From Cycas panzhihuaensis (Eukaryota; Cycadophyta), in NCBI GenBank assembly GCA_023213395.1, contig CM041465.1, positions 13,640,001 through 13,704,000 on the forward strand: a stretch of DNA of 64,000 nucleotides. The letters run 5' to 3'. The position numbers and the translations under genes were made by a program. The notes beneath the pieces were generated by a model. The model was not told the DNA's origin, did not search any database, and saw only the letters and a program-made list of their open reading frames with translations. Positions 45,764 to 58,807 of the stretch are shown one piece after another (positions within the stretch are counted from its first letter, which is position 1; every line of letters begins with the position of its first letter).

Positions 45764-46300
45764 AGATTGACTTCTTCAAATGGAAAACAAGATGCTCTTA
45801 GCCATCCTTAATGAATCCTAGAGGCTATAACATATATATCTCCTCCTTTAGATCTCCATTAATGAATGAGGACTTTATGTCCATCTAGTGTAACTCCCAA
45901 TCATAAGTAGTTGCGAAGAAAATGAGAAATTAGACCATTATTAGTCTAGAGACTGGTGCAAATGTCTCCTCATAGTCAATTCCTTTTTTTTGCTTGAATC
46001 CCAACATGGAAAATCTAACCTTATATTTGTCCACCTCTCCATTAGAGTGAAACTTTATCTTGTAGACCCACTTACATTCAACAAGGTTCTTTATCGAAGG
46101 GAGTGGAACCAAATACCACATATCATTCTTTAGTAGAGAACTATACTCCTTCTCCAATGTAGCTCTCCATCGTGGATTTCCTTTTGCTTCATAGAACAAA
46201 TCAAGATCACTAGAGTTATTGGTGTCTACCAATAGAGTTTGATTGGTATACTGACTTCTTGTTCTTCAATCATCAGTTAAGGTATACATCACCATACTAG
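45764..46300 (-). pseudogene. Copia-D reverse transcriptase, N-terminal half
   Basis: The - strand open stretch 46232-45930 reads FYEAKGNPRWRATLEKEYSS, DMWYLVPLPSIKNLVECKW, KIKFHSNGEVDKYKVR and KQKKGIDYEETFAPVSR, classical copia RT. It continues with stops through EEIYM-like and HLVFHLKKSI to 45764, where Element-E interrupts the motif. Confidence 0.9.
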
Positions 46301-46640
46301 AATCTTTGAGAGTCTTTTTTACCCATAAAGGTATTGAATGACCCATTGCTAGAGGTACTTCATCTCATGGTAGCTCCTCACTATTACTCATCCTAATTGG
46401 TCCTACTTCCTTAAGTGTTCTGGCAATTAGCTCATTGTCCTCTTTGCTTGATGAATCTAGGAATGGGAGAAGGGGGGTAAAAAGGCTCCTATGATGATCT
46501 ATTAACATGATATATCAATGACTCATCAAATTTTACATCATAACTAATCACAATATTCTCCCCTTGTGGATCCCATAGTCTATAGGCCTTATTCTCAGTG
46601 TAATACCCCATGAATATGCACTTCATATTCTTCTAATCAA
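46301..46640 (-). other. Copia-D linker between integrase and RT
   Basis: Coding in origin, with the integrase tail (KNMKCIFMGYYTENKAYRLW near 46620-46560) followed by an acidic, Pro-rich linker. No open frame of note. Confidence 0.55.
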
Positions 46641-47560
46641 GCTTCTTATGGGTATCATCTAGGATGTGTGTGTATGTTATATACCCAAAGGTTCTAAAAT
46701 GGCTAATAATAGGCTTCTACCTAGTCCATTTCTCTTTGAGGGTAATGATGCAAACTGTTTGAGTGGGTACTCAGTTCAAAATATATATAATAATCACCAT
46801 AGATTCTGCCCAAAGCTTTGGTGGTAGGGTTTTAGCATGCACCATATATATACCTCACCATCTCCATTATGGCATGATTCTTCCTTTCAGTCACTCCATT
46901 CTGTTATGGGGTATATGGGACTATAAATTCCCACTTTATACTATCATCATAACAAAATTGATTAAAAGCATGGTTTTCATATCTCTTGCCATTATCACTT
47001 CTTAAAAATTTTGTTTTCTTATCGCATTCATTTTCTACCATTGATTTCCAATCATAGAAGCAATCAAACACATCTAATTTGTTCTTGAGAAAGTAGATCT
47101 AGGCCTTCTTGGTATAATCATCTATAAATGTAAGGGTATACCAAGCTCCAGATATTAAAGGGTTAGGAAGAGGACCCATTATATCCAAGAGCATAAGCTC
47201 TCACTTCTCCTTGGCTCTCTAGGTATTATCCTAAGCAAAAAGGTATCGATGATGCTTGCCATACATATACCCTTCCTAACACCATCTGAGTAGGAAACTA
47301 ATGGCAATCCTTCCACCATCTTCAACCTCTTTAGTAGTGTAATGCTCCTATAATTAAGATGTCTGAGTTGATTGTTCCATAGTTTACTCACTTCATCTGT
47401 GTTAGAAATAAAAGCATAGGACTTCTTCTGAGATTGAAATTTTTTAAACAACCAAAAGTTATCCTTGACTTTTCTAGTAGCTATGATAAAGTTTTGTTTT
47501 GGATCCTTAGTTAGACATTTATCATCATAGTGCTCCACCTTCATGCCTTGTTTATAGATT
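46641..47560 (-). pseudogene. Copia-D integrase
   Basis: The - strand open stretch 47544-47179 covers the pre-integrase region (NNQLRHLNYRSITLLKRL, then a C-containing segment). The core is legible in shifted frames: SDNGKRYENHAF near 46995 holds the second Asp and QNGVTERKNHAIMEM near 46905 the Glu. Frameshifts lie near 47175 and 46980. Confidence 0.85.
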
Positions 47561-48640
47561 TCCTAAGCTAAAAGAAGGTTTAACTGCATCTTGGGTATAT
47601 AATATACCATGGTAAATTTACCTCCTGTAATGGATGCTTTATTGATGCCTTCCACTAGCAAGACACGAGCATCTCCAAGGATAATTTCAATACTACTTTG
47701 ACTTTTGGTCATTGTAATAAAGTTTTGCCTTTGGTAAGAGATATGCTTCTAAGCTCCAGATTCAAGCACCCAATAATCTCTCCAATCTGAGTCGACTGAT
47801 AAGGTCTATGCTCTAATGCAATGAGTAATAATGTTCTTCCCTTTGTCATCCTGGTTAACTTTGTGCTTGTCACAATGCTTGAACTAATAATTCTTCTCAT
47901 GGTGACCATCATTCTTATAGTAATTACATTTTCTGTTGAATTTTTTCTTATCTTATAGACTTTCTCCTGATCTTTATGTGATCTTCTCCTCCTTAGTAAC
48001 CTCCTTCCTCTGAGTTTTCATGGGTAGGGCCTAACTTGAATTAGATCCTCCAAGCATTTTGTGATGCTTAAGCTTGGCATTCTCCACTAGAATCAAGTTT
48101 TTAAGCCCATCAAATATCTCTACTTCAATCACTTTGTCTCTACCATAAACGGTCTAGAAAGTAGTGAATGAAACTGACAACTTCGACATGATAATTGTGA
48201 ATAGTAACGCATCATTAATCGAGTTTTACTTTAGTTATCCTAGCTTGTTCTTCAAGTCTTTTATTTTATTAAGGTAGGAGTTGATGTTATTCTCATCTTC
48301 CACACATGAATTAAGTAACTCCAACATTAGGGCAAGACATCTATTCATCATCTTCCTCTCAAATATATCATATAGTTTTATCTATATTTCATCTAGTTCA
48401 TCCATATTATGAACCAAGGCTCTTTGGTTTAATACTAGTGATAGTTTCAATAGTATTATGACCATAAATTATTTTTCTTCAAGATGAACATGCTCTTTAT
48501 GGTCTAGTGGAATCACATCCACCTTTACCTTGGTGATTCCCTAAAGTTGATTCACCATCAAAATGAGCTCTATATTGGTCTTCCACTCACTAAAATTATT
48601 ACTGTTGAAGATAACCTTAGGCATAATACACTCCATCTTA
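47561..48640 (-). pseudogene. Copia-D gag and protease region
   Basis: On the - strand ATG near 48637 opens MECIMPKVIFNSNNFSEWKT, then VDVIPLDHKEHVHLEEK, IFERKMMNRCLALMLELL and EDENNINSYLNKIKDLKNKL, a copia gag. A zinc knuckle near 47935-47894 reads CNYYKNDGHHEKNY, with two of three Cys changed to Tyr. The protease between 47780 and 47600 (DSDWRDYWVLES-like) is mostly lost. Confidence 0.8.
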
Positions 48641-49003
48641 AGAAACAGGCTTCAATATGAGATAAATAACACCAAAATAAACATCTATAGGATAAAAAAA
48701 AAACCATGTGTCCTCCTTTAGCTCAAGGGCACATTCTGGATGGTAATAAATACTAATTATACATGCATTGGGCAAGTCACTGACTACTTTACCTCACCAA
48801 CCATCAATAAATAGCCTTAAATAACCTTAAAAGTATTATAAATGATGCTTAAGATTCTTTAAAAAATTGTACTCTAAGATAAAGGACAACTCCATAAGTA
48901 ATTATGCACAGTCCCCAAGCAAAAAAACATGATAATCCTCCTCGATCTATACTAAAAATGGCTCACGAGGGGTCCAAATGATATCAAGGTATTTCATAAT
49001 ATG

Positions 49004-49094
<91 letters not shown>

Positions 49095-50503
49095 CAATAG
49101 TAAAGGGTCACTTTATAATGTTATATTATAAAGAGAATATACCAGAGGGCATATTCCAAAGTTTATGACTTTTTGAATGTTTTGTGGCTTTTCACTATAT
49201 GCACATTCTCCTAATATTAACCAAAATATATTTATGATATTACTAAGTTAAGACCTTAGTGAAAAACATCAAATATACTTAATACAAAGTTAAAGGGTGT
49301 GATTTATAGGGACATGACTATCAGTCCTTATTTTCATCCTACACACATATAAACAGATAGGTGAACATCCAAATAGAACATATATCCTCTATATGACTAA
49401 TAAAGTAAGGTGTATATAGCCCAACCACCTTAGAAAGTTCCTAACCAATATTTATATGATTGTTATGAGCTTGATTTCAGTCTGGCAGCCCCTAAGAATA
49501 GCCCAACCACATGGAGAAACACCCAATCAACATAAATAATACCTAACCAATTCTTAATTGAGTCAAAATGACCTCTACATGGCCCAACTAGCTTTCAAAC
49601 ATACCCAAGCATGTTGATAAGTACTTAGCTAGCCTCTATATGGCTATTTTAAGCTCTGTTTATGCACACGAGTCTCTAATACTCTAAAAAATATAAAGAA
49701 ATTTTAATAAAATAGTCTTCTACTACTATAAACTTTCATTTGGAAATTAGATAGAAAAATTCTAATACAAGCTTCAATCAGTCCACAGGTGCCACATAGA
49801 GGTTTGGCAACAAGTAGTACATAAAAACAACCTTGTTTTATTGATTTTTTTTTTGATATTTTGATGAGAAGTATAAAGGACTTACTTGTACATAGACGTG
49901 GCTATCATCAAAGTCATTGAATCACCATTAGTATATGCTCCACTGGCTTAAATCTCTATAATAGATCTTCAATGAACTTTGGATGACCCCCAACGAGCTA
50001 ACTCCAACCATAAATATGGCCTTCATGCATGAATATTGATTCCAATAAACCCTTATACTCCATTGAATACTAATTTCCATTGCTTCAACCACCACTCATA
50101 CACTGTTCTTGCCTCTACACATTGTTGGGGTTGATAGATCCTTAAAGGACTTACTTGTACACATATGTGGATATTCTTAAAGTCATTGAATCATCATTAG
50201 TACATGCTCTACTAGCTTAAATCTCTATAACAAATCTTCAACCATCATTGGATGACCTCTAACAAGCCAACTCCAATCATAAACATGGCCTTCATGGCTG
50301 AATAATAATTCTAATAAATCCTTATACTCTGTTGAATAGTTATTTTCATTACTTCAACTACCATTGATATACTATGCTTGCTTCAATATGTTGCTAGGGT
50401 TGATGGACCCTCAAGACTCTTCTTAGGTTAGATGGGGTTACCCAATAACCAACGATCTCACCACTCTACTCAATGTTAGGCTTCAACTATGTAGGACCCT
50501 ATA
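48641..50503 (-). other. Copia-D leader with a (TA)n tract and a tandem duplication
   Basis: No coding frame. A (TA)n run of about 42 units is at 49007-49090. Two imperfect copies of a 265-270-bp unit stand side by side at 49877-50140 and 50145-50415 (shared: acttacttgtaca, gtcattgaatca, tggatgacc, atggccttcatg). Confidence 0.8.
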
Positions 50504-50515
50504 ACTTTGATACCA
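50504..50515 (-). promoter_or_regulatory. Copia-D primer-binding site
   Basis: TGGTATCAAAG on the - strand, directly at the LTR edge. Confidence 0.85.
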
Positions 50516-50872
50516 TATTCAGGAACATAAAATCATATATTAATGTTCCCATCTATAAAATCTTTAACCATACACAACAAGTAAATAAGAGTACAGATAG
50601 AAAATAAATGCACAGTATACATGATTTACGTGAGAAAACAGTTTCAGGAAAAAACCCACCACAAAAGGATCCTTGATGGATTACATTTGATTATTTCATA
50701 ATGGCTTAATACATTGAATACATAAGGCCTCAAGCCTTTTATATTCTTCTAAGAGGTGTCACTTGATTAGGGTTGTGACCCTCTCAATAAATCACACATT
50801 TTCACTTAATTGCCTTAGTTAAACCACACTAACATTAATATAGTGGCTTAACAATTAACTATCATGTTAACA
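50516..50872 (-). repeat. Copia-D 5' LTR
   Basis: Matches 41149-41504 end to end with many transitions. The + strand start TG has become TA. Confidence 0.92.
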
Positions 50873-51500
50873 AATACTAAAAGCATGGTACATAAGATTT
50901 GACAAGTAACTCTATGATAAGGGTTTTTATAAGAGTAACTCATATTTGAATCTATATGCGAAAACTACCAACAATAATATTTTGATTATTGCAGTTTATA
51001 TTAATGATCTAATTTACACTAGTAACAATGATGAGTTACTTTGAGAATTCAAAAATGATATGAATTTTAAATTTGAGATGATAAATTTAGGATAGTTATA
51101 TTATTTTCTTGGAATTGAAGTATATCAAGATGAAAGTAGGATACATATATCACAAAGTCAGTATGTTATAGATATTTTAAGAAAATTCACCATGAGCAAT
51201 TATAATTCTTGTGCCATTCCTATTGAAGTTAGATTAAAGCTTACTAAGCATGAAAAATCCACATCATTTAATCCCACTTTATATTGTCAATTGATTACAA
51301 ATCTCATTTACTTAATTAATACAAGACCACATATAGTATATGTAGTAAAATTGACTTCAAGATTCATGGAAAATCCTAAGCAAGAATACTGGAATGCTAC
51401 AAAGAGAATTCTTAGATATATTAAGGGAATAATTGATTATGGTCTTCTCTATAATTCTTTAAATGAATGTAGTTTGGTCAACTATTCTAATACAAATTAA
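50873..51500 (+). pseudogene. Copia-C reverse transcriptase, C-terminal half
   Basis: It resumes with KAWYIRFDK, then ILIIAVYINDLIYTSNNDELL, where the second box residue Asp of YVDDL is Asn, and YYFLGIEVYQDESRIHISQSQ. The open stretch 51192-51500 reads LTSRFMENPKQEYWNATKRI and LRYIKGIIDYGLLY. It is collinear with the half that ends at 41148. Confidence 0.92.
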
Positions 51501-51880
51501 TCCAATGACACAGCCCACTATATCATTATCTATAATAGAAGTAGAATATAAAGAAGTCAAAGTAGTAAGTCAGTAAGTTATTTATATTAGAATATTACTT
51601 AAAGACCTACAACAAAAATAAAAGGGTCCTACAATGATTCATTGTGATAATAAGAGTATAATTCAAATATCAAAAAATCTAGTCTTACATGCAAGAACAA
51701 AGCACATCGAGATTAAAAACCACTACATTCAAGAGCTAGTTCAAGAAGTCCAAATTAAGCTCATCCATTATAGAATAGAGAATTAAATTATAGACACATT
51801 TATAAAGGCACTGTTGAAGATCAAATATTACAAATTCAAGGAAGACTTGAGAGTTTTTCCAAATGTGCATTATGGAGGAG
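51501..51880 (+). pseudogene. Copia-C RNase H end and PPT
   Basis: Traces of the RNase H end: SISKNLVLHARTKHIEI-like near 51670, HYIQELVQEVQIKLIHY near 51722, and DTFIKALLKIKYYKF near 51790. Stops are frequent. The purine run tatggaggag (51871-51880) abuts the 3' LTR. Confidence 0.82.
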
Positions 51881-52076
51881 TGTTAGGAAATAAATTATAA
51901 TACACATTTATGGTATTTTGGTTGGCTTACAAAATTATCATCTTTTCACTTATTTAATGGGTATATAATTATATTTCATATTGTAATATTTTAATCTAGT
52001 TTATGAAAGGTATCTTGCAATACCATTTTTGATACTAGTATTTTAAACTTGTTTGATTACTTGTATATTTTTTACA
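51881..52076 (+). repeat. Copia-C 3' LTR
   Basis: Runs TGTTAGGAAATAAATT to TTTTTTACA, the partner of 37064-37258. The two are visibly more diverged than the Element-E LTRs. Confidence 0.92.
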
Positions 52077-52211
52077 CTTAACAATAAGTGGGTAAACCTA
52101 ACCAAACTATAAATTACATTTTAACTTACAATTAGGATCTCATCATATGATACAAAATGTATAATTATATATAAAATAGAATACAATAAGGGTTCATAAG
52201 ATGTTTTAACT
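52077..52211 (-). repeat. Copia-B 3' LTR, inner piece
   Basis: Matches 59060-59186 (agtgggt, acaaattacatttta, atgttttaa). On the - strand it starts AGTTAAAACAT after the purine tract CATTAAGGGAGGG. Confidence 0.92.
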
Positions 52212-53700
52212 CCCTCCCTTAATGATAGATTCATTAGATTTAGTGTGAGGTCATGCTAGAACCTTTTAAACTTTAGTTTACTAAGTTCTTTGATGAAGTT
52301 ATCTATAATCTAATCCTTAGTTGGTTAGTATATAAGGTCAACTTCTCCATTTTGAACATGCTCATGGATGAAGTGATAATAAACCTCTATGTGCTTGGTT
52401 TGAGTATGGAAAATAGGATTCTTTATCATCTTCAATACACTTTGGTTATCATAAAAGAGAGTGCTAATAGGAGGTTATTGATGTCAGAGCTTGGTAAGAA
52501 TCCTATGTAGCTAAATCAACTCTATAGTGCCATGAATGACTACTTTATATCTAGCTTCTATGGAGGAGAGAGAAATATTAGGTTGTTTCTTGTAGCTCTA
52601 GGAGATTATAGTTGATTCCATGTCAAAATAATATCTTGATGTTAAATGGAACGTGTCTTGGCAACCTACCTAATCAACATCTATGTATCCTATTAAGATA
52701 GGAGATTTAGTTTGGTTATAGTCAAGTCCAAACTGATGCGTATCATAAATATACTTAAGGATTCTAGTGGTGGCCTTCTAGTAGGATACTTTGGGTTGTG
52801 ACATATACCTAGCATAGATCCCAATTGTATAAGAGATATCCAGGCAAGTATGAATGAGGTAGATGAGGCTCCCAACTAACTACTAGTATAATATGGGATT
52901 AAATGGATTTCCTTATCTAAGTTGCACTTTATTCCTATTTCCATTAGAATTGGTACATGCATATAGTCAGCCATTATGAATTACTACAAGATTTATTAGA
53001 GTACTTAGATTATGATAGGAATATATGTCTTGGTTCTTGCCACACTTCAATACCAAGGAAATAGAGTAGTAACCCAAGATCTATCATCTCAAAGTTACTT
53101 TTGAGTTTAGATTGTAACCAAGATATACCTTCATTATCTTTACTAGTGATTGCCAAGTCATCCATGTAGAGCACTATGATGGTGATCAAGTTTCCTCTAA
53201 GCTGAATGTATAGATCTAAATCAGAGGGTGAATAAGAGAATATATGCTATGTGAAAAAGACATCAATCTTAGCATACCAGGCACATGGTGCCTACTTTAA
53301 TCCATATAAGGCTTTCTTGAGTTTTCAAACTAGGTGTTATTTACCAAGAATAATATAGTTAGGAGGTTGCTTTAAGAAAACCTCTTATGTAAGCTCTCCA
53401 TTTAGGAAAGCACTCTTCACATCCATTTGGTATATAGGGCAATTAAATTCAGTTGTAAGAGATATAACTAATAGAATGTGGTGATGTTGGTAACCAGTGC
53501 AAAGGTCTCTTCATAGTCAATCCCCTCTTACTATTTGAAACCTCTTATAACTAGATGAGATTTATGATACTTGATGGTACCATCGGTATAGAATTTGGTC
53601 TTATAAATCCATCGATAGTTAATTGGCTTCTTTTTAAGTGGTTGTCATGTTAGATCCTATGTGTCATTCTTAAGAACAGAGTTCATCTCTTCATTTATGA
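52212..53700 (-). pseudogene. Copia-B reverse transcriptase and RNase H
   Basis: On the - strand: LYMDDLAIT near 53170-53150 with both Asp of the box intact, then QLVGSLIYLIHTCLDISYTI near 52870, ARYMSQPK, YIDVDQVGCQDT-like and ISLSSIEARYK near 52570. The RT N-terminal part (KTKFYTDGTIKYHKS-like, DYEETFALVTNI-like) lies near 53600-53480. A PPT (on the - strand AAGGGAGGG) closes the domain at 52212. Numerous stops. Confidence 0.87.
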
Positions 53701-54149
53701 TTTCTTTCCACATTTGGTTTTTAGATGCCTCATCAAATATACAAGGCTTAAAGTTCTCTAAGACATGTTCCATTAAGGTATACTTGGTGGAGCATCTAAT
53801 TTTAGACTCTCTTTTGGGAGTTATGGGAGGAGGAGTTTTACCCTTTAGTAATTATTATATCCACTTAGGAGGTGGCTAAAAATTGGTAGCCTCCACCTAA
53901 AGAGCTCCAACCAATATAGGTGGCATTGATATACTAGCATTTGATGTAGATGTTAAGGCTACTAGAAGTGATGATGGATCTGGCATGTAGGGTGATGTAG
54001 GTGATAATGGCTCAAGAATTGGTGTAAGAGGCACTTCAAGTATACTAATATCTTCATCTACTAATTAAATTTATGAGGGGTCTAAGTCATGAGTATCTTC
54101 AGCAAATATTACATCTTAAGCGGTGTAAGTCTGGTTTCTAATAATGTCT

Positions 54150-55120
54150 TATACTTTGTAGGCTTTACATCTAGGTACATAGCTAAGAAAAATATACTTA
54201 AGGCTTTTATCTCCAATTTCTTTTTGTTCTCCTTGGGGATGAATTTGTAGGTTGTATAACCAAATGTCTTTAGATGAGAGACTATTGGCTTTATGCCTAA
54301 TTAAGCCTCCTTGAGAGTGATGTTTCTAACTACTATTATGACACTTTTATTGGACAGATAAGTAGTAGTTAATATGGATTTAATTTAAAACCTAGTATCA
54401 AGATTAGTAGAACTCAACATAGCTTTTTCTTTATTCACCTATGTTTGGTTCATCCTTTTTGCTTTACCATTTAATTGAGGTGTACGAGGGGCTGAGAATT
54501 GGCATTTAATACTACATTATTTACAAAAGCTGGTGAATTAGTTGGATATATACTCTCCTCCATTATTAAATCTTAGCACCTTAATGTTCATGCCACTTTT
54601 ATTTTCTACCTCAGTCTTAAATTCTTTAAACTTCTTAAATGCTTAAAATTTATTCTTAAGAAAGTAGACCCAAACTTTTCTAGAATAGTCATTAATAAAG
54701 GTCATGAAAAATAGGTTCCCATTAAGTGATGAAATTGACATAGGTCCACAAATGTCTTAGTGGACCAAACCTAATATTTTTGAGGCTCTCTATGCTTTCT
54801 TTAATGGAAATTATTCTCTATGTTGCTTACGAACTAAGTAGGCCTCATAAATACATATATTTCTTTGGATTATTACAAGTCCATATACTATATATAGTCT
54901 AAATATAAGATTTAGCCTCTAAATATTTAGGTGACTAAGCTGTTTATGCCATAGTTGGCCCTTGGTACTGTTGGAGATAGTTTTCTCTTTAGAGTATAAA
55001 CATTCAACTTAATCTTGGTCAAGAGATGGGTCTTCAAATATGATTGATTTCCCTTTATCAAGGCAATTATTATATGCCATAGAATAATACTCTTATATTA
55101 GAGTGGTGGTGAATGGAATT
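54150..55120 (-). pseudogene. Copia-B integrase, catalytic residues lost
   Basis: On the - strand: [19 protein letters not shown] with [17 protein letters not shown], then VLRFNNGGEYISN near 54560, where Asp before NGGEY is Asn, and LNGKAKRMNQT near 54470, where the catalytic Glu is Lys. Both are G-to-A changes on the coding strand. The tail FGYTTYKFIPKENKKKLE follows. Confidence 0.87.
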
Positions 55121-55329
55121 TCATCAAGTTTGTATAAGTTATTATCTTTATGTCCTATTGTAACTATTTAACCTATGGTATAATCTATAATTGTATATAT
55201 GCCTTGGCTAAAGAGAACATCCAAGTTCTTCTTATCATTTGACTCACTAATAAGAAATTTATTTTCATGATAGGTACAAGGAATATATTATTAATATATT
55301 GGTGGATATTACAATCCTTTAGTGCAATG

Positions 55330-55500
55330 GGGGACCATTTAATTTTTGTCACATCATAGGTAATATTATCTCTAAATGTTATAGTTTAGGCCCTTGTTGG
55401 TTGTGTCTCCTAAAGAAGGTCTTCGATACTAGTCATATGGTGTATGGCACTGGAATCAATTAACCAAGAATTATCATCATGTTGGGGTAATAAGATTGTA
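55330..55500 (-). pseudogene. Copia-B protease
   Basis: The active site reads NSWLIDSSAIHHMTS near 55480-55435 on the - strand (Asp kept, Gly changed to Ser), followed by TITFRDNITYDVTKIKW. Confidence 0.78.
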
Positions 55501-55799
55501 AAGAATAAGTTTTGGGAGGAGGGTTGAGAATCAACCACATTACCTCCTTATTGTATATTTTATTTATTCCTTAGATTTCTTGGTTGGAACCTTTGCCTAT
55601 TTGGTTGACATTGGGTTTTGGTTTTACCTTTAATTCTTATTCTATTGGAAGTATTTACATGTTTTTTAAAAATATAGTCCTCCTTATAGAAAGTTACGGC
55701 CTCCTTATTGAAAGTAAGAGGCTCCTTATTGAGAGCTTGGGGTACTTTATTGAAAGTTATGGCCATTATAATGAAATATAGGGATATCTTGTTGAAAGT

Positions 55800-56697
55800 T
55801 GGGCCCATATAATTATCCCCCTTCATTCTTAAGAATCTAGAAATTAGCTAGTCTATTTCTACAGTTAATAGCAAGATGCCCATTTTTCCCATAATATATG
55901 CAGGTGACATTTTGTCTACATTATTAATTCCTTAATGGTTAAGATTATTGTGGATGTTGAGGTTATTGAGATTATTGAGATAAAGTTTTAACCTATTGAG
56001 ACTATGGTTGTTAATGTGTTGGCTACTAAATTGGTTATTATAAGATGCTCAAGGAGCCAAACTGATGAGTAAGGGGTTATGGATGACTTAGCTATTAGCT
56101 TAGCTATTGAGGTAGCTTGTCCCTTTCTAAATTCCTGGTTGTAAATGTAGGGGTAGAGTCAAAAGTATATGCCACTCCTTGGAAAATAAGAATGTTCTCC
56201 TCCCTAGTTAAGAGCCCTTCAAATATATTAAAGTTTATTTTAGCAAAGGTATTACAAAGTTTAGATACAAAACTATTATATTTTATAGGAAGGATTTTAA
56301 GGATGCTAGACATAAGGTCGTGATCAGAGGGAGGTTTATCAAGGATGATAAGTTAGTTTTTAATTATTTTAAGTTCAATTAGGTGGGCTATGATAGTTCC
56401 AATAGAGAGTATACCAAAGAGGCATGCCTTTAAGGTTAGGGACCTAGAGTCATCCTTCTTCTCATAAAGGATGCAAATGATGCTCTAAGCTTCATGGGAG
56501 GTTTTGACTATTTTAATATTTTGGTCCACTTGGTCTTCTATAACCAAGTGGAGGAGTAAAAGGGTAATGTTGTCCATAGCTTTGAAATTAGTTAAGGCAA
56601 GTAGATTTGGTGGAATTTTAATGGTGGGGTCATTTAAAACCTTAATAGATGGGGGTGGAGATATGTCATCATTTACGTAAGCATAATAATCATTCAT
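55800..56697 (-). pseudogene. Copia-B gag
   Basis: ATG at 56697 opens MNDYYAYVNDDISPPPSI, and VIEDQVDQNIKIVKTSHEA marks the HEAW box, ending at a stop where Trp is usual. The stretch 56313-56104 (LKILPIKYNSFVSKLC onward) continues the capsid. A zinc knuckle near 55915-55860 reads CIYYGKNGHLAINC with one Cys changed to Tyr. Confidence 0.83.
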
Positions 56698-58795
56698 GAT
56701 AAGAAAATTTTTAACTTATTTTTTCTAATATAAAAAATTATTTATACCACTTAGTTTAATGTTATTAGAAAAAATCATTTGAGCTACCATTTTAGAGTGT
56801 CCTTTTTATTTTTGTGTCCTATCTACCTAGTGGGGCTACTAAACTAGAATGTTAAATTTAGGGGTCTTTAAGAAGCCCTTGGTTACTATTCTATTTAGTA
56901 GTGCCTACCCATAAGTGGTAAATTAGGGACCTTATGTACTAGTACATTAGCTTTAGATTTTATATATCTTAGTACATGGGCTACTAAGAAGATCAAAGAC
57001 CCCACTAACTTGTTGTTCCACCTATGCTAAACTAATAATTAATGCTAGATCTTGCTAAGAACTACTAACCAAGGCACTTACTCCCTTTGGGTCTAGCATG
57101 GTCTCTAAATTCCAAGGTAAGGTTTATACCTTAGCTTGCTGCTTAATACACTTTATAGCCAATGATCTTCTCTAATATCCATAGAATACAAGAAGAACTA
57201 ATGACATGTGCAGAGTTATAACTTTACCGTTCCTAATCATTATGCTTATAAGGTTAGTAAAATTATCTTATAGATTGGGGGTTATCTTTCTTAATATTTT
57301 GAGTTGAAATTGACTTTAGAATATGATCTTATTTATAGAGAGTGTTTCTTTTATAACCTAAAAGTAAGGAGACTAAATAATAATAATAATAACTTAAAAG
57401 AAATGAAAGGGTTTAGAGTGTTCTTTTAGTGGACTTTACTCCAAGTAAAGATTAACCTCCTTCATATAAGAAGGACACCTATGACTAAAAATCACAAGCA
57501 CTTGTTAGCTAAAAAATAAGATATGATAGTATATGAGATATATATAACTAACATTCAGTAGATATATTATTTGCAAAATGAAAGTAAAGCCTTCAATTTA
57601 TGAAAATAAGACTTATAGTAGCCCAAATAAAAGTATCAAATTTAGTTACTTATAAAACTTTAAAAAGCTACTCAAAACTAAATAAAATGTCTCTAATCTA
57701 TAGGCATCTAAATAAGAATTCTAGTGGTTTAGGTGATACTTAGATCTGACCTCCTATTGAAAAGTTATAGCCAAAATAATATTGGGTATTACTTATGGGC
57801 AAAAAACTAAATTGGGGTGGCTTATGTCCCCTTCACATATGAGGCCCTAGTCTTAATAGGTTTAAATATCACCATATATTGGAATATAGAGGGGCTAAGA
57901 GACTTTAAAAAACTATGAAATATCAAATATAATTTTTGGTTTTGCAAAATAAATTTAAAATAATTTATAGAATTTTAAGTTTGCCCTCTTTTGATTTAAA
58001 ATTGCAGTCACATAAGGTCCAATGTGACCTAAAATCATAGCCCCATTTATGCATTTAAAGACAAATTCAAATTAGATTAAATTTTAATCAAACTTTAGAA
58101 TATCTATATGTGTGTGTGTGTGTGTGTGTATGTGTATACATATAATAAAATTAAATTTCTCCACGGTAGCCATGTAATGTTTTATAGAGATATGGTGAGG
58201 TTTGAGTAATTTAATCACATTATAACCAAACTAAAATGAATCAAGTCTCTGTAGAATTAATCCTAGATAGATGCATGAGGTTCTCTAATATTTTTTAGCT
58301 TTTACAGGTCTATATGAGGCTATATGGTAAAGAACTGGGTGAAAGAGGGTGCACGAGTGCCATGGGCTTTAGATCTTAGATTTTTAATGAAAAAGATATT
58401 AAAACACCTTAGATATGTACCTGACACCCTTAGCATGTTGTACTGTGAGCCAAGGAATGATATAGAAGTAAATCAATCACTAGGAGTAAGTTTTACATTG
58501 TATGGTTAATGGAGCCATTGAAACATAGGCTAAATAGGCTAAAATGATGGAAACAACATGTTATTTATCCTTGAGACTACAATAGAGATGAGAGGGAACT
58601 ATTTCCAACTAGTTAATCTACAAATGAGAGTATCTACATGAAGAATACACCTTGCAGTAGTATCAAATTTGTTAGAAACCACTGAAAGTAATTGAAAAAA
58701 TGTAGAAATAAAGGTAAATAGGGTGTTGTTATTAATAAATGGGCCATTGTTTCTCAATAAAACTTATAATAAACTAAATAAAATGCATATTACAA
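56698..58795 (-). other. Copia-B leader
   Basis: About 2.1 kb without coding frames. It includes a (TG)n run of about 10 units at 58109-58129. Confidence 0.7.
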
Positions 58796-58807
58796 GCTTT
58801 GATACCA
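58796..58807 (-). promoter_or_regulatory. Copia-B primer-binding site
   Basis: TGGTATCAAAGC on the - strand, directly at the LTR edge; tRNA-iMet type. Confidence 0.85.

Larger units (their letters stand above)
41149..50872 (-). mobile_element. Copia-D: antisense Ty1/copia element inside Copia-C RT
   Basis: LTRs are 41149-41504 (356 bp, 3' on the - strand) and 50516-50872 (357 bp, 5'). Target duplication is AGCAC (41144-41148) against AATAC (50873-50877), two transitions. RT, integrase, gag, leader and PBS are on the - strand; RT is split by Element-E. Confidence 0.92.
37064..52076 (+). mobile_element. Copia-C: Ty1/copia element inserted in the Copia-B 3' LTR
   Basis: LTRs are 37064-37258 (195 bp) and 51881-52076 (196 bp). 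Target duplication is CTTAG (37059-37063) against CTTAA (52077-52081). The intact Copia-B 5' LTR at about 59050-59075 shows the empty site. gag, protease, integrase, RT and RNase H are on the + strand; RT is split by Copia-D. Confidence 0.93.

Noticed and set aside
46763-47005. An 80-codon + strand frame
   Set aside because: It is the reverse of the Copia-D integrase core.
52693-52875. A 60-codon - strand frame with a methionine start
   Set aside because: It is an out-of-phase shadow of the Copia-B RT, whose true frame reads VGSLIYLIHT with single stops.
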